Positions 18,763 through 27,565 of a stretch of DNA of 64,000 bases are shown here, piece by piece. The translations under genes and the position numbers were made by a program. Origin of the DNA: Pirellulaceae bacterium (GTDB lineage Bacteria > Planctomycetota > Planctomycetia > Pirellulales > Pirellulaceae). The stretch is taken from the NCBI GenBank assembly GCA_020852965.1, contig JADYZV010000197.1, forward strand, positions 39,715 to 103,714. The letters are read 5' to 3'. The notes beneath the pieces were generated by a model. It ran no database searches. It was not told the DNA's origin and saw only the letters and a program-made list of their open reading frames with translations. Position 1 is the first letter of the stretch. Each line of letters starts with the position of its first letter.

Positions 18763-19473
18763 CTACAAAAGAAACATCTGCGTGAAGTAAACTGCGCCGT
18801 CTGATTTGGTCGCTACCCCGATGCCAATTTTTGAAAAGGATCCAAGGATATTTGCTCGATGGCCCGGGCTGTTCATCCATTGTTCGACGACCGCTTTGGC
18901 ATCGCGATCAAAGCGATAGGCCACGTTTTCTGCTCCACCCCGAAAGGCTTCGCCTGCAGTTTGAGCTGCAGATTGAATCCGTGCATTGAAACTGTCGTGT
19001 CCGAAAGGGACCGCTCCGTTTGCCATACTTTGGCTGTGTTGAGTTGCGAATTGATTCAACACGGGCAGCATAGTCATCGGTGCCAAGCCGGCGGCGGCCC
19101 GTTCCGCGTTCACATACTGGAGGATTTGGCTTGCCAGGTCGTCGACTCGATTGATCTCTCGGTCACTGGCTACAACGTGCGTCTGTTTTCGCGGGTAATC
19201 TTGCAACTGAAACTGTGAGACAACTCGGCCATTTTGCTTGAAAACAAACACGTGTGTCGCATAAGAGGTCCCACCCGTGTTACCGCCTGGTGGGATGGCG
19301 GTGGCGAATTGTTCGACCCCATCATAATCGACCCAATAGAGGTCCACAGGCGAACTGGATTCATTCTGCCAGGTGATGTCTATAGCGACGTCCCAAGAAG
19401 TGGAACGCAGTTCGTTAGCATGCAGCGGCAGGGTCAGGGTCAGGACGGCGAGCGATAGTAAGAAGCGGCACAT
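18763..19473 (-). CDS. Secreted protein with N-terminal VHL-beta-like domain and C-terminal CAP/SCP domain
   Basis: Signal peptide MCRFLLSLAVLTLTLPLHA. VHL-like ITWQNESSSPVDLYWVDYDGVEQFATAIPPGGNTGGTSYATHVFVFK. CAP signature YVNAERAAAGLAPM...GHDSFNAR...AENVAYRF...VVEQWMNSPGHRANILG. Confidence 0.9.
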   Translation of the reverse strand: MCRFLLSLAVLTLTLPLHANELRSTSWDVAIDITWQNESSSPVDLYWVDYDGVEQFATAIPPGGNTGGTSYATHVFVFKQNGRVVSQFQLQDYPRKQTHVVASDREINRVDDLASQILQYVNAERAAAGLAPMTMLPVLNQFATQHSQSMANGAVPFGHDSFNARIQSAAQTAGEAFRGGAENVAYRFDRDAKAVVEQWMNSPGHRANILGSFSKIGIGVATKSDGAVYFTQMFLL

Positions 19474-19811
19474 TTTGTTCTACCTTCAAAAAAGCAGTTA
19501 GGCTGAGTTGCTGAGCGACCAATTCACTCAGACACCATGTACTCGCTGCATTTGCTCCGACTCCCTCATGGGTGAGTTCACTTTTTTCGATTTTTTTAAA
19601 CTCCAGACGGTAAGATGGTGGCGGGACTTTTGAATGGTCGCCCAATGGCCTGGGCTTTCAGGCCAAACTTCAACGACACATTGCTTGCCCACCGTTGCCG
19701 AATTCAAATCGATTCACGTCGAAGAACCGTGGTGCGTACGTATCCATATCCATCTATAATTAGGCTGACGCACTTGTCTTATTGGCTGGCATACGAGCCT
19801 GAAGTCGACCT

Positions 19812-22214
19812 ATGAATCTGGAAACCGAACGTAAGATCCGGGCTGAATTCAATGCGGTTTGCGATGCTTTCGAAGACGATTGGTTGTCGGGAAGTCCGCC
19901 TGATATCGGACAAGTCGTTGCCAAGGTTTCCGCTGCGCTTGATCCGGTTCAACTATTTTCAGCTTTGCTAGACCTGGAAATTCACTATTGTCAAAAGAAC
20001 CAGATTCCCATTGACTTTGACAGGATACAGCAGCTCAATCCCAATTTCGGCGCCATCGTGAATGAAAAACGACTGAACATCGACCGAGCGGGTTTGTCAA
20101 ACGCTGGTGCGACCGCAGTCCCTAGTTCATCGTCACTCGATGCGTCGAATACGAAAGTTGAACATGCTGATATGACACCCCGCGTCGGGAGTCATTCAAC
20201 GGATGAGCGGTTTGTGGCTAACCAATTCTTCGGGCGATATCAAATTCTTTCCGTTTTGGGAAAGGGGGGCATGGGTACGGTTTACTTGTCCGAAGACAGT
20301 CTACTTGGTCGCAAGGTTGCCTTGAAAATTCCGCGATTGCGAGACGCCGACCACGAGACCGTCGAACGTTTCTATCGTGAAGCAAGAGCGGCTGCTGGAA
20401 TTCTGCACCGCAATATTTGCCCAGTCTTTGACGTCGGAAAGCTGGACGGCCAACTCTACATCACCATGGCCTACATCGAGGGCGATCCACTTTCGAAATA
20501 CATCAATGCTGACAGACCACCCAGCGCAAGAGACATCGCGATTACAACACGCAAACTGGCGCTGGCACTTGACCATGCTCATCGCGCAGGCATCGTACAT
20601 CGCGATCTAAAGCCAGCCAATGTAATGATTGACCGAAGTTCGGAACCTGTGGTAATGGACTTTGGGCTGGCTCTTCAGGATTCCATTAAAGATGTGGAGA
20701 AACTGACCAGGACCGGAATGATCATGGGTACGCCTGCCTACATGTCACCTGAGCAGATTCGCGATTCGGGGCGAGTCGGACCATCCGCCGACATCTACTC
20801 TCTGGGGGTGATCCTTTTTGAACTACTAACGGGTCGACTGCCGTTTACGGGTAGCATTTTGACGGTCTATTCCCAAATTGTCGTAGAAGCTCCTCCTCGC
20901 CCTTCCTGTATTCGTTCGGGGATCGACCCCGAGCTTGAAGCAATCTGTTTGAAGGCCATGGCCAAAGATCCACGCGAACGGTTCGAGTCGATGGCGGAAT
21001 TCGCGGAGTCGCTAAATGGCTTCCTATTCGCCAAAATCATTCCGCCGAAAGACACAATGCAAATCGGCTCTTCGCCAGAGCATGTCTACGCAACGTCCGA
21101 CTCCACCCCCGTTCTATCTGCCAGTGAGGTCGAAGCGAGATCAATTCCCCAGCACCCCAGCGCGGGAATCGAGAGTTCGTTGTTGGCACCATCGAGCAAC
21201 CCAATACGTAGACATTATTTGCGCTGTCAAGAGAATATATTGAGTTTGCCAACATGGATCTTTGCCACAATCAGCGGTATCCTGGCTGTGGCGATTTTCG
21301 GCGGCTACGTTCTACTTCAGCCAAGTAAACACGAATTAATTCCTGTCGCCGACAAGGAGCTACCTTCTCCTTCGTTGAATCGCGGCGAGATTCCTGCTCC
21401 ACCCGCGACTGACGTATTTGATCGACTGAAGCGGGCTGGCGCGGTGATCAGCGTATTGGACTCGCGCAGTGCTCCGTCTGTCGTGAGGCTAGCACCGGAC
21501 GCCGATCTAGCCTCAGCCGCCGCACGGATCGTTGAGGTAAACTGTGTCCGTTTTAGCTCCATGACCGACGATGACTTGAAGACGTTGATTGGACGATGCC
21601 CTCAACTTCGCAAGCTCGCCCTCAACGCCTCGCGGATAACTGCTAAAGGTTTTGAACCGCTAGTTGGTTCCAGAGTTGCAGAGCTGCTAGTTATCCGCAA
21701 TGATTCATCGCTGAGTTTCGGACATCTTACTCAAATCGGTCGATTGACTGAGCTGCGAGTCCTGGGGCTTTTCGACTGTGGCGTTGAAGATCAGGGGTTG
21801 GCACTGCTGACCGGCCTGAAGAACCTCGAGTCGCTAAACCTAATGTTGAACCCACTAAGCGGCACGGGCTTGGAACTACTCGCAAGACTGCCGCATCTCT
21901 CAAAACTGTCCCTTTCGGCCACAGCGGAGTCGTCGGTCGGACGGCTTCAATCGGTTGCCGCACTTTCGAGGCTTAGCCATTTGGAAGTCGGCATCGACGG
22001 CCAGACAGATTTGTCGCCACTGGCCAACATGCATTTAGTAAGTCTCAAGTTGCGTGGACCCAAGGTAGAGAATCTTGGTGCGATACTTGGAATTCAGCTA
22101 GATGAAATCGAATTGACGTATGATGCGAAAATTCACGAAACGGTACTACGGTCCGTGAAGACCTTGCGGACAATTAACGGAAAGCCGACTGGCACATTCT
22201 TTTCCTCGTCATAG
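19812..22214 (+). CDS. Transmembrane Ser/Thr protein kinase with C-terminal leucine-rich repeats
   Basis: GKGGMGTVYL, VALKI, HRDLKPANVM, DFGLA; TM WIFATISGILAVAIFGGYVLL; LRR-type TELRVLGLFDCGVEDQGLALLTGLKNLESLNLMLNPL. Confidence 0.95.
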   Translation: MNLETERKIRAEFNAVCDAFEDDWLSGSPPDIGQVVAKVSAALDPVQLFSALLDLEIHYCQKNQIPIDFDRIQQLNPNFGAIVNEKRLNIDRAGLSNAGATAVPSSSSLDASNTKVEHADMTPRVGSHSTDERFVANQFFGRYQILSVLGKGGMGTVYLSEDSLLGRKVALKIPRLRDADHETVERFYREARAAAGILHRNICPVFDVGKLDGQLYITMAYIEGDPLSKYINADRPPSARDIAITTRKLALALDHAHRAGIVHRDLKPANVMIDRSSEPVVMDFGLALQDSIKDVEKLTRTGMIMGTPAYMSPEQIRDSGRVGPSADIYSLGVILFELLTGRLPFTGSILTVYSQIVVEAPPRPSCIRSGIDPELEAICLKAMAKDPRERFESMAEFAESLNGFLFAKIIPPKDTMQIGSSPEHVYATSDSTPVLSASEVEARSIPQHPSAGIESSLLAPSSNPIRRHYLRCQENILSLPTWIFATISGILAVAIFGGYVLLQPSKHELIPVADKELPSPSLNRGEIPAPPATDVFDRLKRAGAVISVLDSRSAPSVVRLAPDADLASAAARIVEVNCVRFSSMTDDDLKTLIGRCPQLRKLALNASRITAKGFEPLVGSRVAELLVIRNDSSLSFGHLTQIGRLTELRVLGLFDCGVEDQGLALLTGLKNLESLNLMLNPLSGTGLELLARLPHLSKLSLSATAESSVGRLQSVAALSRLSHLEVGIDGQTDLSPLANMHLVSLKLRGPKVENLGAILGIQLDEIELTYDAKIHETVLRSVKTLRTINGKPTGTFFSSS

Positions 22215-22390
22215 TCGATGCGGAGAACTAGTGTTCGAACATTAAGGCTGCAACACAGTTCCATTTTGGAAGGAATCCATCAAACTGAAATAGTCTAATT
22301 CCAAGTCGACGCAAATTGTTTATCGTCTCGCCGGAGGAGACTATTGCGGTCTTGGCGTTAAACCATTTGCAACGCTGCAGCGAGCACTCG

Positions 22391-22873
22391 CTAGATCACC
22401 ACGGGCTTGCCGCGGTTGCGGCGAACGATGACCCATTGACCGCAGTGCATGAGCCAGTGATCTGCCTGCATACGCAACATGGCTCCACGCGTCGGTGCGT
22501 AACTGACTCCCGTCGGTTCGTCCAGCTCGTCAGGAGTCGAGGCGGCCAGGATGGCCAACGTGCCAGCCCGCTGAGCGCGATAGACTTCGAGCAGTTCGTC
22601 CTTGGTTGCAAATTGGCTAGGATCATCCGAGCCTGCGGTCTCTTTGCCATATTTGGCCGCAAATCCTGCCGGTAGAGCCGGCATTGCGTCAGCAGAAATG
22701 CCGCTCATCATCTGGTGCTCAGAGCAAACCAAGTGCCCGACTTGCCAATTGATATGATTGCACTCTGAATGAGGTCGCTCCATCAATTCGGCGTCGTTTA
22801 AATCTCCCAAATAGGCCATACCGATCATATCGGCAGACTCCAAACTTCCCTTAATCGCTGCGATTGCATCCAT
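22391..22873 (-). CDS. DinB-family protein
   Basis: N-terminal helix, INWQVGHLVCSEHQMM, and C-terminal LRMQADHWLMHCGQWVIVRRNRGKP typical of the DinB-like fold. Confidence 0.78.
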   Translation of the reverse strand: MDAIAAIKGSLESADMIGMAYLGDLNDAELMERPHSECNHINWQVGHLVCSEHQMMSGISADAMPALPAGFAAKYGKETAGSDDPSQFATKDELLEVYRAQRAGTLAILAASTPDELDEPTGVSYAPTRGAMLRMQADHWLMHCGQWVIVRRNRGKPVVI

Positions 22874-22913
22874 TGTGTTGGCTTTACTGTTAAATAGGTA
22901 GAATACTGGTAGC

Positions 22914-22993
22914 GGACGAGGTTACGGGTCCCTGGCACATACGGACTCGTAACCTCGTCCACTCCCTACTGAATGGGACTCGTAACCTCTTCC
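22914..22993. repeat. Intergenic inverted repeat cluster, GGACGAGGTTACGRGTCC family (three copies)
   Basis: ggacgaggttacgggtcc (22914-22931), ggactcgtaacctcgtcc (22943-22960), ggactcgtaacctcttcc (22976-22993). The same family occurs at 38212-38306. Confidence 0.9.
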
Positions 22994-23174
22994 ACTACGC
23001 TAGGTTATGAAAATGCCGAGCGGTAGAGGCGAGCGGTGTCCTCAAAAGTGACGGTTTGTATTATAACGGTTAGGTTGAGATGGCGGAGGAGGCATGGCTT
23101 GCTAGCGAGCGAGCTTTCGAAAAACCGAAAAACATTAATGATCCGTCGTGAATTAGCTCTACTTGAAGGATGCC

Positions 23175-25646
23175 ATGAACTCGTCACTTGCAGTACCACG
23201 CGAAATGTCCGAGTCCTGTTTGGCTTCGCTTGAATGCGAAATACGCCGACACCTGAACTTCACCCTGGCCCATGGCGAGGACGTGACCAAGCCGCGTTAC
23301 CTGTACCGCGCGCTGGCGATTGCGGTGCGCGACCGCTTGATTGAACAGTGGCGAGGCACCGAACGGCGTTTGCAATCCGAAGCGGACAAAAAGGTCTACT
23401 ATCTTTCGCTCGAGTTCCTCATCGGGCGTTCGCTTTCCAACGCGGTTTACAATTTAGACTTGGATGACGCGGCGCGTTCGGCGCTGCACGACTATGGGGT
23501 GACGCTCGAAGAGATCGCCGAACTCGAACTCGACGCTGGACTGGGCAATGGCGGTCTGGGGCGCTTGGCGGCTTGTTTCCTCGATAGCTGCGCCAATCTA
23601 CAACTACCGGTGGTAGGTTACGGCATTCGCTACGAATACGGCATGTTCCATCAACGCATTGAGAATGGTCGCCAGATCGAAGACCCCGATCACTGGCTGC
23701 TCGATGGCAATCCGTGGGAGATTGAGCGCAGCGAAGATGCGCGGCGAGTTCGTTTCTATGGCCGTTCGGAACTCTACTACGATCAAGAGGGAGTCCATCA
23801 TTGCCGCTGGGTCGATACGCACGACGTCCAAGCGGTCCCGTTTGATATGCCCATTCCGGGTTTCAAAAACGACACGGTCAACACACTGCGACTTTGGAAA
23901 GCCACCGCCACCTCCGCGTTCGACTTGAATGAGTTCAATGCCGGTGGTTACTCCGAAGCGGTGGCGGCGAAGAATATGGCCGAACAGATTACGATGGTGC
24001 TCTACCCCAACGACTCGAGCGAGAATGGCAAGGAATTGCGACTGAAGCAACAATACTTCCTCGTCTCGGCCAGTTTGCAAGACGTATTGGCCAATTGGGT
24101 CAAGCAGCACGGCCAGGATTTCACGCGTTTCGGCGAGTCGAATTGTTTTCAGCTCAACGATACCCATCCGGCCTGTGCCGTGCCTGAGCTGATGCGGGTG
24201 TTGATGGACGAATACGATTTGGAGTGGGACGACGCCTGGGCGATCGTAACCAAGTGTATGGCCTACACCAACCACACGCTGCTCCCCGAAGCGCTGGAGC
24301 GCTGGAGCGTGTCGCTGTTCAGCCGCCTCTTGCCACGCTTGACCGAAATTATCTTCGAAATCAATCGTCGCTTCTTGAAACAGGTCGAGACCCGCTGGCC
24401 CGGTGACGTCGACATGAAGCGTCGACTGTCGATCGTTGAAGAAGGAGACAACCCACACTTCCGCATGGCCTACCTGGCAATCGTCGGCAGCTTCTCGGTC
24501 AACGGCGTGGCTCAACTGCACACCGACCTGTTGCGCAGCGGTCTGTTCTCGGACTTCTATGCCCTATGGCCAAAGAAATTTAATAACAAGACCAACGGTG
24601 TAACTCAACGTCGCTGGTTGGCCCACTGCAATCCAGGACTACGCGATCTGATCAATTCAGCTATCGGAGACAAGTGGGAGGCCGACCTAAGCGTGGTCGA
24701 TCAGCTCATCCCGCTGGCCGACGATGTCGAATTTGGCAAGAAATGGCGCGAGGTCAAGCTCGAGAACAAACGACGACTGTCCAACTACGTCTTTAAGAAT
24801 ACGGGTGTCAAATTCGGCCTGGATGCCGTCTATGATGTGCAAGTCAAACGAATTCACGAGTACAAGCGCCAGTTGCTCAACGTGCTACATGTGATCCATT
24901 TGTACGATCGTATTTGCCGTGGGGATACCCAAGGATTGACATCGCGCTGCGTTTTGATCGGTGGCAAGGCGGCTCCCGGCTATCACATCGCCAAGCTGAT
25001 CGTGAAACTGGTCAACAACGTGGCGACGGTTATCAACCACGACCCTCGCACCGAGGGCTTGTTGCGCTTGGTGTTTTTCCCCAACTATCGCGTGTCCGCC
25101 ATGGAGATCATTTGCCCTGGGACCGAGCTGTCGGAGCAGATCTCCACCGCAGGCAAAGAAGCCTCGGGAACCGGCAACATGAAGTTCATGATGAACGGTG
25201 CGTTGACCATCGGCACCTTGGATGGTGCCAACATTGAAATCCGCGAAAAGGCGGGAGCGGATAACTTCTTCCTCTTCGGGCTCGATGCGGGCGAAGTCGC
25301 CAAGGCGCGACAGAATTACGATCCCAATAAGATCATCGCCGAAGACAAAGATATCCGCCGAGTCATGGAATTGCTCGAAGGTGGTCGCTTCAATAGCAAC
25401 GAACCAGGTATCTTCGACATCCTCATCGCCGGCTTGCGCAATGGCCAAGACCAGTGGTTGACGATCGCCGACTTCCGAAGCTACATCGACGCTCAGCAGG
25501 AAGTCAACGATCAGTACAAAGACCAACAGGCGTGGAATCGCAAGAGCATCATCAACACCGCTAGCAGCGGCTGGTTTTCGAGCGATCGGACCATAACGCA
25601 GTATGCCGAAGAGATTTGGAACGTCAAACCGGTAGGCTCACGTTGA
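23175..25646 (+). CDS. glgP: Glycogen/starch/alpha-glucan phosphorylase
   Basis: KVYYLSLEFLIGRSL, LGNGGLGRLAACFLDS, PLP site region EASGTGNMKFMMNGALTIGTLDGANIEI. ATG at 23175 preferred over the upstream TTG at 23163. Confidence 0.97.
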   Translation: MNSSLAVPREMSESCLASLECEIRRHLNFTLAHGEDVTKPRYLYRALAIAVRDRLIEQWRGTERRLQSEADKKVYYLSLEFLIGRSLSNAVYNLDLDDAARSALHDYGVTLEEIAELELDAGLGNGGLGRLAACFLDSCANLQLPVVGYGIRYEYGMFHQRIENGRQIEDPDHWLLDGNPWEIERSEDARRVRFYGRSELYYDQEGVHHCRWVDTHDVQAVPFDMPIPGFKNDTVNTLRLWKATATSAFDLNEFNAGGYSEAVAAKNMAEQITMVLYPNDSSENGKELRLKQQYFLVSASLQDVLANWVKQHGQDFTRFGESNCFQLNDTHPACAVPELMRVLMDEYDLEWDDAWAIVTKCMAYTNHTLLPEALERWSVSLFSRLLPRLTEIIFEINRRFLKQVETRWPGDVDMKRRLSIVEEGDNPHFRMAYLAIVGSFSVNGVAQLHTDLLRSGLFSDFYALWPKKFNNKTNGVTQRRWLAHCNPGLRDLINSAIGDKWEADLSVVDQLIPLADDVEFGKKWREVKLENKRRLSNYVFKNTGVKFGLDAVYDVQVKRIHEYKRQLLNVLHVIHLYDRICRGDTQGLTSRCVLIGGKAAPGYHIAKLIVKLVNNVATVINHDPRTEGLLRLVFFPNYRVSAMEIICPGTELSEQISTAGKEASGTGNMKFMMNGALTIGTLDGANIEIREKAGADNFFLFGLDAGEVAKARQNYDPNKIIAEDKDIRRVMELLEGGRFNSNEPGIFDILIAGLRNGQDQWLTIADFRSYIDAQQEVNDQYKDQQAWNRKSIINTASSGWFSSDRTITQYAEEIWNVKPVGSR

Positions 25647-25673
25647 CGGCTTTGCATTTAGCGGGCTTGTTGT

Positions 25674-25706
25674 TTTGCCCACGAATCACGCGAATGAAGG
25701 CGAATT
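25674..25706 (+). repeat. Dispersed repeat TTTGCCCACGAATCACGCGAATGAANGCGAATT (copy 1)
   Basis: Matches 44360-44392 over 33 nt with a single difference. Confidence 0.85.
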
Positions 25707-25752
25707 CCTAGCTTTAAGCGAGTGCAGCAAAACCCTCGGGAGGTGCAGGAAT

Positions 25753-25778
25753 CCGACGGCGGAGCGTCGGGGCACATT
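25753..25778 (+). repeat. Dispersed palindromic repeat CCGACGGCGGAGCGTCGGGCCACATT (copy 1, one mismatch)
   Basis: CCGACG-gcggag-CGTCGG hairpin. Related copies at 32666, 38330 (reverse) and 49048. Confidence 0.85.
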
Positions 25779-25798
25779 GAGAGCATACCATTACAAGG

Positions 25799-27313
25799 AT
25801 GTGGGAGTTGAGTGAATTTGATCGCGCCGCTGGGGTGCTGCTACACATAACCAGTTTGCCCAGCGAGTTTGGCGTGGGAGACTTGGGGCAAGATGCCTAT
25901 CGCTTCATCGACTTTCTCTCTGCATCCGGACAGCGCGTGTGGCAGATTTTGCCGTTGGGACCGACCACGCACGGCAACTCGCCTTACAGTTGCTACTCGG
26001 CGTTTGCCGGCAATGCGTTGCTGATCTCGCCGCGACTATTGGTTCGCGATGGTCTGCTGGCCGAGAAAGACATTCTTCCTTTTGTCACCGGGCTCGCCCC
26101 CGGTGAAGCCAATTACGAACATGCGCGGCGCTGCAAAACGCAGTTGTTGCAAACCGCCTTCGAGAATTTCCTGTCGCGCTCGGCCTGCGAGCAGTTCGAT
26201 GAGTTCGAAGACTTCTGCACTCGGCAGCGCTGGTGGCTGGACGACTTCGCATTGTTCAGCGCTTTGCGGAAGCACTTCAGGACGGATGATTGGTGCCGCT
26301 GGGATGCGCAGTTGGCCCGGCGCGAGCCTACTGCACTGACGGCGTGGCGTGAAAAGTGCGCGCGAGAGATCGAGTACGAGCAATTCGTACAATACATTTT
26401 TCGCCGACAGTGGAACGGGCTGAAGAACTATGCGCAGGCGAACGATGTGAAGTTTTTCGGCGATATGCCAATTTTCGTCGCTCACGGCAGCTCCGACGTA
26501 TGGGCGCACCAATCGCTGTTCTGGCTGAAGCCAAGTGGGCAACCCATGTTTGTGGCGGGCGTGCCACCCGACTACTTCAGCAAAACAGGCCAACTGTGGG
26601 GCAATCCTCTCTACCACTGGGAACGTTTGGCTGAGACCAATTACCGTTGGTGGATTCAGCGATTTCAAAACGCCTTTGAGCTCTACGACTTGCTGCGCAT
26701 CGATCACTTTCGCGGATTCGAAGCGTATTGGGAAGTTGCTGCGGGAGCCGAAACCGCCATCTCAGGCCGCTGGGCACCCGGGCCAGGTGCCGCCCCGTTT
26801 CGCGCCGCACAAAGCGTACTTGGCGATCTGCCCATTGTGGCCGAAGACCTGGGAATGATTACCGAAGCCGTCCATGAACTGCGCGACGAGCTCGGTTTTC
26901 CTGGCATGCGCGTATTGCAGTTTGGCTTTGACGATGAAGCGGATACCTTCCATCGTCCCGAGAGTTATCCGATCCATAGCGCCGCCTACACGGGTACCCA
27001 CGACAATAGCACCCTGCTGGGTTGGTATCTCGAACGCCAGAACTCGAAGACAGAAGACATCCTCGATCGCTATCTGCAGGACCCAACTCAGAGCGGCATT
27101 CCCATCCACTGGCAACTCATTTCAATGGTTTTGCGCTCGCATTCCGAATTGGCCATCGTGCCGCTGCAAGACATCTTGGGGCTCGACGATCGCGCGCGCA
27201 TGAACGTGCCCGGACAAGCTGATGGGAATTGGGGTTGGCGCTTTCAAGCTCACGAACTGACAGACGATGTCATCGACCGCCTACGGGTGTTGACGGTAGC
27301 CGGAGATCGATAG
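25799..27313 (+). CDS. malQ: 4-alpha-glucanotransferase (amylomaltase)
   Basis: GVLLHITSLPSEFGVGDLG, QILPLGPTTHGNSPYSCYSAFAGN, LLRIDHFRGFEAYW, VAEDLG, TGTHDN. Confidence 0.96.
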   Translation: MWELSEFDRAAGVLLHITSLPSEFGVGDLGQDAYRFIDFLSASGQRVWQILPLGPTTHGNSPYSCYSAFAGNALLISPRLLVRDGLLAEKDILPFVTGLAPGEANYEHARRCKTQLLQTAFENFLSRSACEQFDEFEDFCTRQRWWLDDFALFSALRKHFRTDDWCRWDAQLARREPTALTAWREKCAREIEYEQFVQYIFRRQWNGLKNYAQANDVKFFGDMPIFVAHGSSDVWAHQSLFWLKPSGQPMFVAGVPPDYFSKTGQLWGNPLYHWERLAETNYRWWIQRFQNAFELYDLLRIDHFRGFEAYWEVAAGAETAISGRWAPGPGAAPFRAAQSVLGDLPIVAEDLGMITEAVHELRDELGFPGMRVLQFGFDDEADTFHRPESYPIHSAAYTGTHDNSTLLGWYLERQNSKTEDILDRYLQDPTQSGIPIHWQLISMVLRSHSELAIVPLQDILGLDDRARMNVPGQADGNWGWRFQAHELTDDVIDRLRVLTVAGDR

Positions 27314-27376
27314 CGATTAAGAGAAGTTAGGAGAAAAACACTCACACAGTCGCGTTGAGGTTGCAGCACACTAGCC

Positions 27377-27512
27377 TGTTTAACCGCGCAGCGCGGCCGC
27401 ACTGGTGATGTTCAAATGCGAACGAATTAGCGGCACGGAGATGGTGACCAACGACAATGGGGGAGCTCACCGTCGTGCCAACTACGCTCGGGCGCGCTGG
27501 CGCGGTTAAACA
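27377..27512. repeat. Long inverted-repeat element (136 bp) with nested inner inverted repeat
   Basis: Outer arms TGTTTAACCGCGCAGCGCG (27377-27395) and CGCGCTGGCGCGGTTAAACA (27493-27512). Inner arms GGCACGgagatGGTGA (27432-27447) and TCACCGTCGTGCC (27467-27479). Confidence 0.8.
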
Positions 27513-27565
27513 GACTACTCGCTGACCAACAAACGACTCGCAGGAAAAACGCGACGGAAGCATTC

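Noticed and set aside
22914-22993. Possible mini-CRISPR array
   Set aside because: Units occur in both orientations with spacings of 11-15 bp and no cas genes; fits palindromic intergenic repeats instead.
23604-24521. 305-aa minus-strand ORF inside glgP
   Set aside because: Antisense to highly conserved phosphorylase motifs; low-complexity His/Val/Glu-rich translation typical of antisense frames in GC-rich genes.
24885-25526. 213-aa minus-strand ORF opposite glgP
   Set aside because: Antisense shadow of the PLP-binding region.
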